A stretch of DNA of 64,000 nt from G965227875 sp965227875 (GTDB lineage Bacteria; Pseudomonadota; Alphaproteobacteria; Rhizobiales; JAJFHC01). Under the pieces are notes generated by a model that saw nothing but the letters and a program-made list of their open reading frames with translations, was not told the origin of the DNA and did no database searches. A program made the position numbers and the translations under genes. Location: positions 4,650,001 to 4,714,000 of the forward strand of contig OZ245783.1 of assembly GCA_965227875.1 (NCBI GenBank). The letters run 5' to 3'. Below, piece after piece: positions 42,465 through 51,188 of this stretch; position 1 is the stretch's first letter; every line of letters begins with the position of its first letter.

Positions 42465-45296
42465 TCAGGCGCTTTCCCTCAACTCGACGATTCGATCGAA
42501 CGCGTTCTGGAGTTCGGAGGAAATTTCCTTCAGGTGAGCGCCGATTTCCTGGACCGTGCCGGCCCGCGCCGCCCTTTCGAGACGCTCGCATGCCGCCGCC
42601 ACCCGGCGGGCGCCGACACTGTGACTGAGGGACTTGAGCGCATGCGCGGCATCGGCGACGGAGTCGGGCGCACCGGTGTCCGCCTTGGCCGTGATCTGTT
42701 CCATGGTCTTGGGCGCATGATCCTCGTAGAGACCGAAAACGCGCTCCACGAGTTCCGACGATCGCGAGTCGCTGAACTGGCCAAGGCTTTCGAGCACGCT
42801 CGGGTCGATGACGGGCAGGCCGTCGGTAACCGTGGAGACCTCGGCCGCGGCCGCAGGTGATCCGCCGCGAACCTCCTCGCCCGCCGCCGCGCCGGTCACT
42901 TCCGCAACTGTTGCTTCCGCCGCGGCCATCTGAACTTCGGCGACATCCCCGACAGCGACGTCCTCCGGCTCGGTCGTCTCTTCCACGGGGGGCAGCCATT
43001 TCTCGAAACATGCGGCCAGGCCCCGGATGGTGAAGGGCTTGGTCATGTAGTCGTCCATGCCCGCCTGCCGCCATTCGTCTCCCGTTCCGCCGGCGATATT
43101 GGCCGTCAGGGCGACGACTGGCGTCCTCGGCGCACCTGCGCCCGCCTCGCGCTGGCGGATCCGCCGCGTGGCTTCGAAGCCGTCGAGGATCGGCATGCTG
43201 CAATCCATGAAGACGAGGTCGTAATGGTGGCGCGCGAGGGCATCGAGTGCCGCCTGCCCGTCCTCCACGGTCTCGACCTCGGTCTTCAGGCGCGACAGGG
43301 CCTCGATGATGACCTCGCGGTTGATCGCGCTGTCGTCGGCCACGAGGATCCGCCGACCGGCGAAACTCGGCAGTGTCGGTTGCGCGGACCCCCGCTTCAT
43401 ACCCGAGACATTGGCCAGATCGCGGCCATCCGCTGCTCTCGCAACAAGTTCGAGCATGGTCTTGCGCGAAAGAGGAAGCACGAGAAGGTCGCTGACGCGG
43501 CCGTTCTCCAGAAGGCTGTCGCCGACCGTATCTCCCAGTTGGGACAGCCCGATGATGGCGCGCGGCTTCCGGCGGTCGCTTGTGGCACCGCTGGTTTCCA
43601 GAACCGACGATGTGTCCGCGAGGACGACATCCCCCTCGTCGAGCTCCATGGTTCCGTAATACTCGTTCGACACCCGTTCGACGGTAAATCCCGTGGCGCT
43701 GAGATAGTGGTAGATGGCCGTCGCCGTCGCGTTGCCGCGGGTCATCAGCACCACGCGGCGCACGGCCGCGTCCCGGCGCACGATTTCCGCGGGCATCTCC
43801 ACCGCGCGGGCGGACACGGTGAAACTGAACACCGAGCCCTTGCCGAGTTCGCTCGCGACACCAATCTCCCCGCCCATGGCTTCGGTCAGGCGTTTGCAGA
43901 TCGTGAGCCCGAGCCCCGTGCCGCCGAATTTGCGCGTGGTCGACTGATCCGCCTGCGAGAAGGATTCGAAGACGGTCGCGAGCTTGTTCTCCGGTATGCC
44001 GACCCCGGTATCGATCACCGAGAACAGCAGACCGCCGTCGGTCATATTGCGGGCGCGCGAGATCCGCACGAGCACATGGCCGCGTTCGGTGAACTTGAGC
44101 GCGTTGTTGACGAGATTGCTCAACACCTGGTTGATCCGCACCGGGTCGCCCTCGAACGAAAGCGGCACGTCCGGATCGACGAACCCGGCAATGTCCAGAC
44201 CCTTGCTGGCGGCGCGCTCCCAGAACAGGTTCAGCACGTCGTCGAGCAGGTCCGACACGTTGACCTGCACCGTCTCCAGGTCCAGCTTGCCGGCCTCGAT
44301 CTTCGAAAAGTCGAGGATGTCGTTGATGATCGAAAGCAGGCTCTGGCCCGACCGCATGATGACTTCCGCGTAGCGCTGGTGGCGCGGCGGCAGTTCAGCG
44401 GACGCCAGCAGTTCGGACATGACCAGCATGCCGTTCATCGGCGTCCGGATCTCGTGGCTCATCGTCGCCAGGAACTCGGACTTGGCGACGTTCGCCGCCT
44501 CGGCGTCTTCCTTTGCGAGACGCAGGTCGTGGGTACGGTCCTCGACCTCCTGCTCCAGGGTTTCCCTATGCCGGGCGATCTTGACGTCGCGTTCCTGGAT
44601 CTGTTCGAGCATGTCGTTGAACGAGTCGACCAGCACGCCGGTCTCGTCGGACGTCTGCTTGTCCACCCGCCGGTCGAAATCGTGGGTTTCGCGCACACCG
44701 GACATGGCATCCGTCAGCCGGCGGATGGGTTGCGTGATCCCGCGTTGCAACGGATAGGCGAAACCGACGCCGATAAGGATCGAAAGAAGTGCGGCGATTG
44801 CCGCATCCCGCAGGCCTGTCAGTAGACGTCCCTTGAGATCCGACGTATCTGCATAGAGCCGCAATCGCCCGATATCCCGGCCGCTCTTGATGACCCGCGT
44901 TTCCACGATGACGTTGCGTCCGAGTACGAACGCGAGCGGAGAGTCCGCGATGTCGCCGAAGAAACCGCCCTGCTCCTTGAGCAGCGACACCCCGCCGCCA
45001 AGTTCCCCGAGCGTCTGGCCTTCATTGTCCTGCACCTCGACATGCACGACCCCGGGGATCTGGCCCACGGCCCTGAGCGTCTGCAGGATGGATCCCCTGT
45101 TTCGCACGGACAGGGCTTCGGCAACACTCGAGGAAAACACCCGCGCGGTGCCTTCGAGTTCGGCGCGCTTTGCATCAGAATAGGTCACGACTTCGCGCCA
45201 CGCGAAGGCTGCGCTGACGATCATGATCGACACCAGCACGGAGAGCGTAACGAGCGAAACGACCTTCGCGCGGATGGAATTTCTGATGCCCCTCAC
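42465..45296 (-). CDS. Hybrid sensor histidine kinase with receiver and Hpt domains (BarA-like layout)
   Basis: Protein of 943 residues. Membrane helix near 12-32, periplasmic sensor (about 33-160), second helix near 163-182, HAMP, coiled coil, HisKA with FLATMSHEIRTPMNG (His near 281), HATPase with NLVNNALKF, DTGVGIPENKL and GTGLGLTI, a degenerate receiver (about 515-625), a true receiver with MDCSMPILDG (Asp near 697), and a C-terminal Hpt with DAAHALKSLSHSVGA (His near 884). It can run a full His-Asp-His relay within one chain. The start is a GTG. The natural output partner is the REC-EAL protein encoded next. Confidence 0.94.
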   Translation of the reverse strand: MRGIRNSIRAKVVSLVTLSVLVSIMIVSAAFAWREVVTYSDAKRAELEGTARVFSSSVAEALSVRNRGSILQTLRAVGQIPGVVHVEVQDNEGQTLGELGGGVSLLKEQGGFFGDIADSPLAFVLGRNVIVETRVIKSGRDIGRLRLYADTSDLKGRLLTGLRDAAIAALLSILIGVGFAYPLQRGITQPIRRLTDAMSGVRETHDFDRRVDKQTSDETGVLVDSFNDMLEQIQERDVKIARHRETLEQEVEDRTHDLRLAKEDAEAANVAKSEFLATMSHEIRTPMNGMLVMSELLASAELPPRHQRYAEVIMRSGQSLLSIINDILDFSKIEAGKLDLETVQVNVSDLLDDVLNLFWERAASKGLDIAGFVDPDVPLSFEGDPVRINQVLSNLVNNALKFTERGHVLVRISRARNMTDGGLLFSVIDTGVGIPENKLATVFESFSQADQSTTRKFGGTGLGLTICKRLTEAMGGEIGVASELGKGSVFSFTVSARAVEMPAEIVRRDAAVRRVVLMTRGNATATAIYHYLSATGFTVERVSNEYYGTMELDEGDVVLADTSSVLETSGATSDRRKPRAIIGLSQLGDTVGDSLLENGRVSDLLVLPLSRKTMLELVARAADGRDLANVSGMKRGSAQPTLPSFAGRRILVADDSAINREVIIEALSRLKTEVETVEDGQAALDALARHHYDLVFMDCSMPILDGFEATRRIRQREAGAGAPRTPVVALTANIAGGTGDEWRQAGMDDYMTKPFTIRGLAACFEKWLPPVEETTEPEDVAVGDVAEVQMAAAEATVAEVTGAAAGEEVRGGSPAAAAEVSTVTDGLPVIDPSVLESLGQFSDSRSSELVERVFGLYEDHAPKTMEQITAKADTGAPDSVADAAHALKSLSHSVGARRVAAACERLERAARAGTVQEIGAHLKEISSELQNAFDRIVELRESA

Positions 45297-45394
45297 GGCG
45301 CAAGCCCTGCGATTCCAAAAAGTTGCCGGGAACTATACGCGCGAGGTCTTAATGCAGCATTGAAACGCCGCCCGGGCCAAACACGACGAATTCA

Positions 45395-45445
45395 TTAACC
45401 AAGGTTAACGAACTGTAACCAAACGAGAACTCTATATGGAGAGTT
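45395..45445. promoter_or_regulatory. Inverted repeats upstream of the first TadG-like gene
   Basis: In the AT-richer 232-base gap 45297-45528: a TTAACC-AA-GGTTAA dyad (45395-45408), overlapped by GTTAACGAACTGTAACC (45404-45420), and a hairpin AACTCT-ATATGG-AGAGTT (45428-45445). The TTAACGAAC stretch recurs before the second TadG-like gene. Likely promoter or operator elements of the pair. Confidence 0.45.
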
Positions 45446-45528
45446 GTCGTTAATCAGTTTTATGTATCCTTAAAGTTGCGGGTACAAAAAAAGAAGGCTC
45501 GTGGGAGCTGTTACCAGAAGGTATCGCC

Positions 45529-46764
45529 GTGAGATTTATTGCCGACACCAAGGGCAATGTGGCGTTGATATTTGGCATTTTGGTGCCGGTTATCATGGGG
45601 GCGCTTGGTATATCCGTGGATTATTCCGCGTGGATCACCCAGCAGAACCGGCTGCAGGAAACAGCGGACGCGACAGTACTTGCCGCGGCCAACGAACTTT
45701 ATTTGGCCAATGCCGACAAGGACCAGATCGCGGAATCCGCAAAGGCCATCGTTGCGGCCCACAATCCGAAGAAACATGATGAAATCGAGACCAGTGTCGA
45801 GATTCTGAACGACGTGAATGCGGTTCGCGTCGAGTTGCGCCAGAAGGGCGACATGTACTTCTCGTCCATGTTCCTCCCGACACCTCCCACCATACGCGTT
45901 ACGGCTTTGGCCAGAATGAACGGCGGCGGACGCATCTGCGTCGTCGCCCTCGAGGAATCCGACGAAGAAACGATCACGCATAAACAGAGATCGAGCATTA
46001 TCGCCCGCGAATGCGGCATCTACTCGAACTCGACAAGCCCTTACGGAATAACCACCGAAAGCTCCGGCAAGTTCGAAGCGGAACTGACCTGTTCCGCCGG
46101 CGGCATCTCCGGCTCGACGAGCCGGTTCGATCCCGCACCGTTGACGGACTGCCCGCAGATCGAGGATCCCCTCGCCGACCGCCAGCCTCCCCCCTTCAGC
46201 GGATGCGACGAGAGCAAGTTCAAACTTCCCAGGAAGGTGCGCGAAGTCGTCCTGTTTCCAGGCGTCTACTGCGGCGGCCTGCACCTGAGCGGCGATATCC
46301 TGGTCACGCTCATGCCCGGGATCTACATCGTAAAGGACGGCCACCTCAAGGTGGACAAGAAGGCGATCGTCATCGGTTACAATGTCGGTTTCTACCTCAC
46401 TGGCGAGGACACGACGATCAAGTTCGCGGCCCAATCGAAGATCGCGTTCACCGCTCCGAAGACCGGCCCCATGGCGGGACTGCTGTTCTTCGAGGACAGG
46501 AATGTACCGCTCGGCCGCAAGCACGACATCACCAGCGACGATGCCCGGCTCCTGCTGGGTACGGTCTACCTTCCGCGAGGAGAAGCGGTAATTGCTTCCA
46601 AGAACCCGGTTGCCGACGAATCCGCCTACACGGCAATCGTGGCCCGCAAGATACACCTGAAAAATAACACGGAATTGTACGTCAACGCAGATTACGATGC
46701 GACGGACATCCCCGTACCGACGGGACTGGGGCCGGTCGGCGGCAATGTGATCCTCGCCAAGTAA
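45529..46764 (+). CDS. TadG/TadE-like exported protein, tandem copy 1
   Basis: Protein of 411 residues. N-terminal TadE/G-like segment: GNVALIFGILVPVIMGALG then SVDYSAWITQQNRLQ, a pilin-like membrane anchor followed by a long ATVLAAANELYLA helix. A TadG-type NGGGRICVVALE and CGIYSNSTSPYG follow. The C-terminal half repeats a short beta-strand pattern (LFPGVYCGGLHL, LMPGIYIVKDG, GYNVGFYLTG), suggesting a beta-solenoid, and ends in ESAYTAIVARKI and TDIPVPTGLGPVGGN. Start is GTG with GAAGG seven bases upstream. Probably anchored in the inner membrane and exposed to the periplasm or surface. No Tad/Flp pilus machinery is in the window. Confidence 0.8.
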   Translation: MRFIADTKGNVALIFGILVPVIMGALGISVDYSAWITQQNRLQETADATVLAAANELYLANADKDQIAESAKAIVAAHNPKKHDEIETSVEILNDVNAVRVELRQKGDMYFSSMFLPTPPTIRVTALARMNGGGRICVVALEESDEETITHKQRSSIIARECGIYSNSTSPYGITTESSGKFEAELTCSAGGISGSTSRFDPAPLTDCPQIEDPLADRQPPPFSGCDESKFKLPRKVREVVLFPGVYCGGLHLSGDILVTLMPGIYIVKDGHLKVDKKAIVIGYNVGFYLTGEDTTIKFAAQSKIAFTAPKTGPMAGLLFFEDRNVPLGRKHDITSDDARLLLGTVYLPRGEAVIASKNPVADESAYTAIVARKIHLKNNTELYVNADYDATDIPVPTGLGPVGGNVILAK

Positions 46765-46833
46765 CACCTGTTCCAGGTCGTTGCCATCGCATGGCCGAGC
46801 GCGGATGAACCGATGACGGAGACAAGAGCAGGC

Positions 46834-46849
46834 TTAACGAACCCCTAAC
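46834..46849. promoter_or_regulatory. CtrA-like box upstream of the second TadG-like gene
   Basis: TTAA-CGAACCC-CTAAC has the spacing of the alphaproteobacterial CtrA site (TTAA-N7-TTAAC) with one mismatch. The same TTAACGAAC word is upstream of copy 1. Only a motif match; CtrA itself is not in the window. Confidence 0.35.
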
Positions 46850-46940
46850 GCATTAACTCTACGGCTTTACCTAAAATTTAACGATTGAACGCATCCTGAG
46901 CGCCCTGGCGGCTTCCCGCCGCCCCTGGAGGTGCCTGCGT

Positions 46941-48176
46941 ATGACGTTCTCCACGAACGAAGACGGCAATGTTGCCATGATCTTCGGCATCCTCGTTCCG
47001 GTCATCATGGGCGCCCTCGGCATATCCGTGGACTACTCCGCCTGGATCACCCAGCAGAACCGGCTTCAGAGCACGGCCGACGCGACCGTCCTCGCTGCGG
47101 CCAACGAGATGTATCTCGCGAACGCCGACAAGGAACAGATCGCCTCGACCGCGAAGGCCATCGTCAAGGCGCACAACCCGAAAGGCCACGGCGGCATCGA
47201 GACCAGCGTCGAGGTCCTCCACGAACACAACGCCGTGCGGGTCGAGCTGCGCCAGAAGGGCAACATGTACTTTTCATCCATGTTCCTGCCCACGCCACCG
47301 ACCATCCGTGTCTCCGCACTCGCGAAGGTGAACGGCGGGGGCCGGGTCTGCGTCATCGCGCTGGAAGACTCGGACGAGGAGACGATCACCCACAGGTCCC
47401 GGTCGAGTGTCCTCGCCAACGAATGCGGCATCTACTCCAATTCAACGAGCCCCTACGGCATCACGACCGACAGTTCGGGCACCTTCGAAGCTGAACTGAC
47501 CTGTTCGGCAGGCGGCGTCTACGGATCGACGAGCCGCTTCACGCCGCCGCCCCTGACGGACTGCCCCCAGATCGAGGACCCGCTTGCCGACCGGCAGCCC
47601 CCTTCCTACGGGGGTTGCAAGAAGACGTTGCTCAAGCTGCCCAAGGCGATCAAGCAACTGGTTCTGTTTCCCGGCGTCTATTGCGGCGGCCTGAACCTCA
47701 AAGGCAACATCCTGATCACGCTCATGCCGGGGATCTACGTCATCAAGGACGGCGAGTTCAGGGTCGGCAACAAGGCGATCATCATCGGTCTCAATGTCGG
47801 CTTCTACCTGACCGGCGACGACGCGCGCCTGAAGATCGAGCCGGATTCGAAAGTCACCTTCACCGCCCCGAAGACCGGGCCGATGGCCGGACTGCTGTTC
47901 TTCGAGGACAGGGACGCTCCCCCCGGCCGCATTCACGATATCACCAGCGACGACGCCCGGATGCTCTTGGGAACGATCTACCTGTCCCGCGGTGACGTGG
48001 TCATCGCGTCGGAAAACCCGGTGGCCGACGAGTCCGCCTATACGGCGATCGTCGCCCGCAAGATCCATATCGAACACCGCACCGAACTGCACATCAATGC
48101 CGATTACGGCGCGACCGACATCCCCGTGCCGGACGGTCTCGGGCCGGTGGGCGGCAACGTCATCCTCGCGAAATAG
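46941..48176 (+). CDS. TadG/TadE-like exported protein, tandem copy 2
   Basis: Protein of 411 residues that aligns with copy 1 from first to last residue without a gap; by hand count 318 residues (about 77 %) are identical. The same blocks occur: GNVAMIFGILVPVIMGALG anchor, VCVIALEDSDEETITH, CGIYSNSTSPYG, LFPGVYCGGLNL, LMPGIYVIKDG and TDIPVPDGLGPVGGN. The most divergent parts are the first nine residues and about 213-240. Two independent promoters are likely, since 176 bases separate the copies. Function unknown; a structural component of an envelope or surface filament is inferred. Confidence 0.8.
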   Translation: MTFSTNEDGNVAMIFGILVPVIMGALGISVDYSAWITQQNRLQSTADATVLAAANEMYLANADKEQIASTAKAIVKAHNPKGHGGIETSVEVLHEHNAVRVELRQKGNMYFSSMFLPTPPTIRVSALAKVNGGGRVCVIALEDSDEETITHRSRSSVLANECGIYSNSTSPYGITTDSSGTFEAELTCSAGGVYGSTSRFTPPPLTDCPQIEDPLADRQPPSYGGCKKTLLKLPKAIKQLVLFPGVYCGGLNLKGNILITLMPGIYVIKDGEFRVGNKAIIIGLNVGFYLTGDDARLKIEPDSKVTFTAPKTGPMAGLLFFEDRDAPPGRIHDITSDDARMLLGTIYLSRGDVVIASENPVADESAYTAIVARKIHIEHRTELHINADYGATDIPVPDGLGPVGGNVILAK

Positions 48177-48259
48177 GCCCGCCTTGCGCGACAGGATTGC
48201 GCACAGCGCGCCAACGGCTATCATGTGACGGTTTCCGGAGGCTTTGCGCGGAGGCTCGC

Positions 48260-48592
48260 ATGCCCAGTTCTCTCAGTCTCGGCCGGATACGGCTGATATG
48301 CGCGTTGGTCGCCGGAGCGGCCTTGTCCGCTCTCGTGGTGGCGGACAGCACCAGGGCCGACGGTTTCGATCCCCTGACCGACGGGTTCAACCAGTCCTAT
48401 CTCGGCTCGGTCTCGACGTCGGATCCCTATACCGTGCCGCAGAGAGACACGCTGTCTAACTTCGGTCCCGACCCGAGGACACACCGCTATGGTGACCGTT
48501 TCGAGTCGCCGAACGTTCTTTCGGACGAGAAGAACTTCGGGCCGGACGCCGACCGGCCACGGACGAAACCTTTGTTCAATTTCACTTTTTAG
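48260..48592 (+). CDS. Small exported protein with two NFGPD repeats
   Basis: Protein of 110 residues. Signal peptide or anchor (IRLICALVAGAALSALVVA), then a polar, Pro/Asp/Tyr-rich mature part of about 80 residues. It holds two imperfect repeats, NFGPDPRTHRYGDRF and NFGPDADRPRTKPLF, and ends NFTF. The ATG at 48260 has GGAGG five bases upstream. It sits 83 bases after the second TadG-like gene and 80 before the L,D-transpeptidase gene. Family not recognised. Confidence 0.7.
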   Translation: MPSSLSLGRIRLICALVAGAALSALVVADSTRADGFDPLTDGFNQSYLGSVSTSDPYTVPQRDTLSNFGPDPRTHRYGDRFESPNVLSDEKNFGPDADRPRTKPLFNFTF

Positions 48593-48672
48593 TATTCCCG
48601 CCCACGAAACCGTCAATTGTCCGCAGCCGGAGCAATCGGTATAATTCTGCCATCCAGAAGGAGAGGATTTCC

Positions 48673-50298
48673 ATGCCGACTCATCTTCGCGTCATCGCCT
48701 CGAGCGTCCTGTTCGTCCTGTTTCTGGTTGCCGCCGCCATGCAGCGGCCGGCGCTCGCCCAGGCGGGCAACGAAAGGGTCGGCGAGGAACTCAAGACCAT
48801 CGTGTTCGACGGGATCGCCACGCCCGGTGCGGACGACGACGACGAAAGGCTCATCCAGGTCTTCACCTTCTACGAGGATCGCAGCTTCAAGCCGCTCTGG
48901 GTGCGCGACGACGGACCGAAGACCAAGGCCGTCCGGTTTCTCGAAATCCTCAAGTCCAGCCACGAGGAAGGCCTCAACCCGGCGAGCTATCGCATCGAGG
49001 AGATCGAGCCGCGGATCGCCAGCAAGGACCCGAGGCAGCTCGCCGAGGCGGAGATCCTGTTCGCCCGCGCCATGATCGACTACGGGCGCGATATCACCGC
49101 GGGACGCGTCGAACCCATGAAGGTCGACGGGGAACACTTTATCTACCCTTCCGGCCCCGGCGCGGTCACGCTGCTCGATGGCGCCGAACAGGCCGAGGAC
49201 ATCGGCCCCTACATCCAGTCGCTGGCTCCGCAGACCCCCAATTACGCCCGTCTCAAACAGGCCCTTGCGGACTACCGGGCAATGGCGCGCAATGGACCCT
49301 GGACCCAGGTACCCAAGGACGAGACGCTCAAGGAAGGCATGCAGCAGGCGCGCGTTCCCGTCCTGCGCAAACGGCTCGAGGAAAGCGGCGATCTGGCGCC
49401 GGGCGCACACAGCGGCGACATCTATGACGGCGCGCTCGTCGAAGCGGTCAAGGCGTTCCAGGAACGCCACGGAATCGACATTGACGGGGCTGTTGGACCG
49501 GACACGCTCACACAGATCAACACGCCGCTGTCCTACCGGATCTGGCAGCTCGAAATGAACATGGAGCGCCGGCGCTGGATGAATGACGATCTCGGGTCGC
49601 GATACGTGTTCGTCAACCTCGCCGACCAGTATCTCAAGGTTGTGGACAACGGTAAGACCGTCCACACCGCACGCACCGTCGTGGGCAAGAGCTATCACCG
49701 CACCCCGGTGTTCAACAAGGAGATCAAGTATCTCGTGATGAACCCGTACTGGAACGTGCCCTCATCGATCGCCACCAACGAATACCTGCCGAAACTCAAG
49801 CAGGATCCGGGTTATCTCAGCCGCCAGAACATCCGCATCCTGAAAGGAAACACGGAGATCAACCCGTTCAGCGTCGACTGGAATTCGGTCACGGGCCGTT
49901 TCCCGTTCCGGCTGCGGCAGGATTCAGGCCCGAAGAACGCGCTCGGCCGCATCAAGTTCATGTTCCCCAACCAGTTCAACGTCTATATCCACGACACCCC
50001 GTCCAAGAGCCTCTTTTCGAAAACATCGCGGTTCTACAGTCACGGCTGTATCCGCGTTCAGCACCCGACCGACCTGGCCGAAGTGCTGCTCGGCCCCCAG
50101 GGCTGGACCAAGGCGAAGATCGAGAACGTCATTGCCGGCGGCAAGAAGCGGATCGTGCGGCTCAAGGCCCACATCCCCGTGCACATCACCTACCTCACCG
50201 CCTGGGCAAACAAGGACGGCTCGGTTCATTTCCGCAAGGACATCTATGGCCGTGACGAGAAACTCGGCCTCGCCCTCGGCGCGTCCCTGTCGAACTGA
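48673..50298 (+). CDS. L,D-transpeptidase, YcbB-like
   Basis: Protein of 541 residues. Signal peptide (MPTHLRVIASSVLFVLFLVAAAM, ALA-QAG cleavage), an N-terminal scaffold domain, a PG_binding_1 domain with FQERHGIDIDGAVGPDTL (about 258-275), and a YkuD catalytic domain with SHGCIRVQHP near residue 458. The Cys is the nucleophile that forms 3-3 crosslinks in peptidoglycan or attaches proteins to it. The nearby TPR/peptidoglycan-binding and TadG-like genes make a cell-wall role for this region plausible. Confidence 0.93.
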   Translation: MPTHLRVIASSVLFVLFLVAAAMQRPALAQAGNERVGEELKTIVFDGIATPGADDDDERLIQVFTFYEDRSFKPLWVRDDGPKTKAVRFLEILKSSHEEGLNPASYRIEEIEPRIASKDPRQLAEAEILFARAMIDYGRDITAGRVEPMKVDGEHFIYPSGPGAVTLLDGAEQAEDIGPYIQSLAPQTPNYARLKQALADYRAMARNGPWTQVPKDETLKEGMQQARVPVLRKRLEESGDLAPGAHSGDIYDGALVEAVKAFQERHGIDIDGAVGPDTLTQINTPLSYRIWQLEMNMERRRWMNDDLGSRYVFVNLADQYLKVVDNGKTVHTARTVVGKSYHRTPVFNKEIKYLVMNPYWNVPSSIATNEYLPKLKQDPGYLSRQNIRILKGNTEINPFSVDWNSVTGRFPFRLRQDSGPKNALGRIKFMFPNQFNVYIHDTPSKSLFSKTSRFYSHGCIRVQHPTDLAEVLLGPQGWTKAKIENVIAGGKKRIVRLKAHIPVHITYLTAWANKDGSVHFRKDIYGRDEKLGLALGASLSN

Positions 50299-50608
50299 CA
50301 CTGGAAGAATCGCGGCAGAAGAACCGCGGGGAAAAATGACGGGGGCAACCACCGACCGGGGGCAATTGGCGGCAGTTGCTTAGAGGCGTCCCGTCCCACC
50401 TATCCGAAGCCCGAATAGCGGGGTTTCGTCTAGGCCCGTACTCTAGGCCTACATTCTTTATGTAGTTTTACATTTTTTTCGTAAAAGGATAAGGACGACG
50501 TCAATTCATCGTTAACGTTATGAGCGTACTCGCCGAACCTTTGATTCGATTGGGCTTTTCAGCGCGCCAGCGAACATCGGGAGGGCCGTTCCCCGTCGTC
50601 CGGAACGC
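50299..50608. other. AT-rich intergenic region between convergent genes
   Basis: No gene recognised in these 310 bases. It contains an 8-bp direct repeat TCTAGGCC (50429-50436 and 50442-50449), then two adjacent hairpins: CTACAT-TCTTT-ATGTAG (50449-50465) and TTTTAC-ATTTTTTTC-GTAAAA (50466-50486). A TAACGTTA palindrome lies near 50513-50521. Confidence 0.6.
50449..50480 (+). terminator. Probable terminator of the L,D-transpeptidase gene
   Basis: Hairpin CTACAT / ATGTAG with a five-base loop followed by TTTTACATTTTTTT. Located 150 bases after the stop codon. The low GC of the stem makes it weaker than the other terminators here. Confidence 0.4.
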
Positions 50609-51115
50609 TCAGTCATCGGATTCGACGAGCAGCTTCCTCACTTCGGACAACTCGTAGAGCGTCGCCTGCAGCACCTGCAATTGCTCACGCTTCAACCCGC
50701 CGTTCCCGGCGGCTTCCGGAACCGGCGGTGCGGTCACGGTTACCTGGGGCACCGGCTCCGGCGAAGGTTTCGCCGGACGAGCCACAGGAGGCTCGGCAGG
50801 TTCCGGGGCCGCATCTTCGCCCGCAGGCTCCGCCTTGCCGTTCGACACGGCCTCGCCGCCGGCGACAAAGGCCACGCCGTGTTCCTTGAGGATCTTCTGG
50901 ACGCCGCGGATGGTATAGCCTTCGCCGTACAGAAGGCGCCTGATCCCGCGCAGGAGCTCGATGTCGTGTGGTCGGTAATAACGCCGCCCCCCGCCCCGCT
51001 TCATGGGCTTGACCTGGCTGAACTTGCTTTCCCAGAACCTCAGGACGTGTTGTGGAACCTCGAGCTCGTTGGCCACCTCGCTGATGGTGCGAAACGCTTC
51101 CGGTGACTTTTCCAC
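50609..51115 (-). CDS. MerR-family transcriptional regulator
   Basis: Protein of 168 residues. N-terminal MerR winged helix: FRTISEVANELEVPQHVLRFWE and RGGGRRYYRPHDIELLRGIRRLLY (shown in parts), then a Pro/Ala/Glu-rich linker and a short C-terminal helix (QLQVLQATLYELSEVRKLL). There is no metal-binding Cys. This MerR form directly after ihfA is a conserved alphaproteobacterial arrangement; its ligand and targets are not known to me. Confidence 0.9.
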   Translation of the reverse strand: MEKSPEAFRTISEVANELEVPQHVLRFWESKFSQVKPMKRGGGRRYYRPHDIELLRGIRRLLYGEGYTIRGVQKILKEHGVAFVAGGEAVSNGKAEPAGEDAAPEPAEPPVARPAKPSPEPVPQVTVTAPPVPEAAGNGGLKREQLQVLQATLYELSEVRKLLVESDD

Positions 51116-51188
51116 GCTCAGAACTCCAGCATACTGTCACTGAACGGCCCCCGGCACGGGCGTGCCGGCGAACCGTTCGATCGATCGG

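Noticed and set aside
43224..44825. 533-codon plus-strand open frame opposite the hybrid histidine kinase
   Set aside because: Antisense shadow; the kinase motifs are clear on the minus strand.
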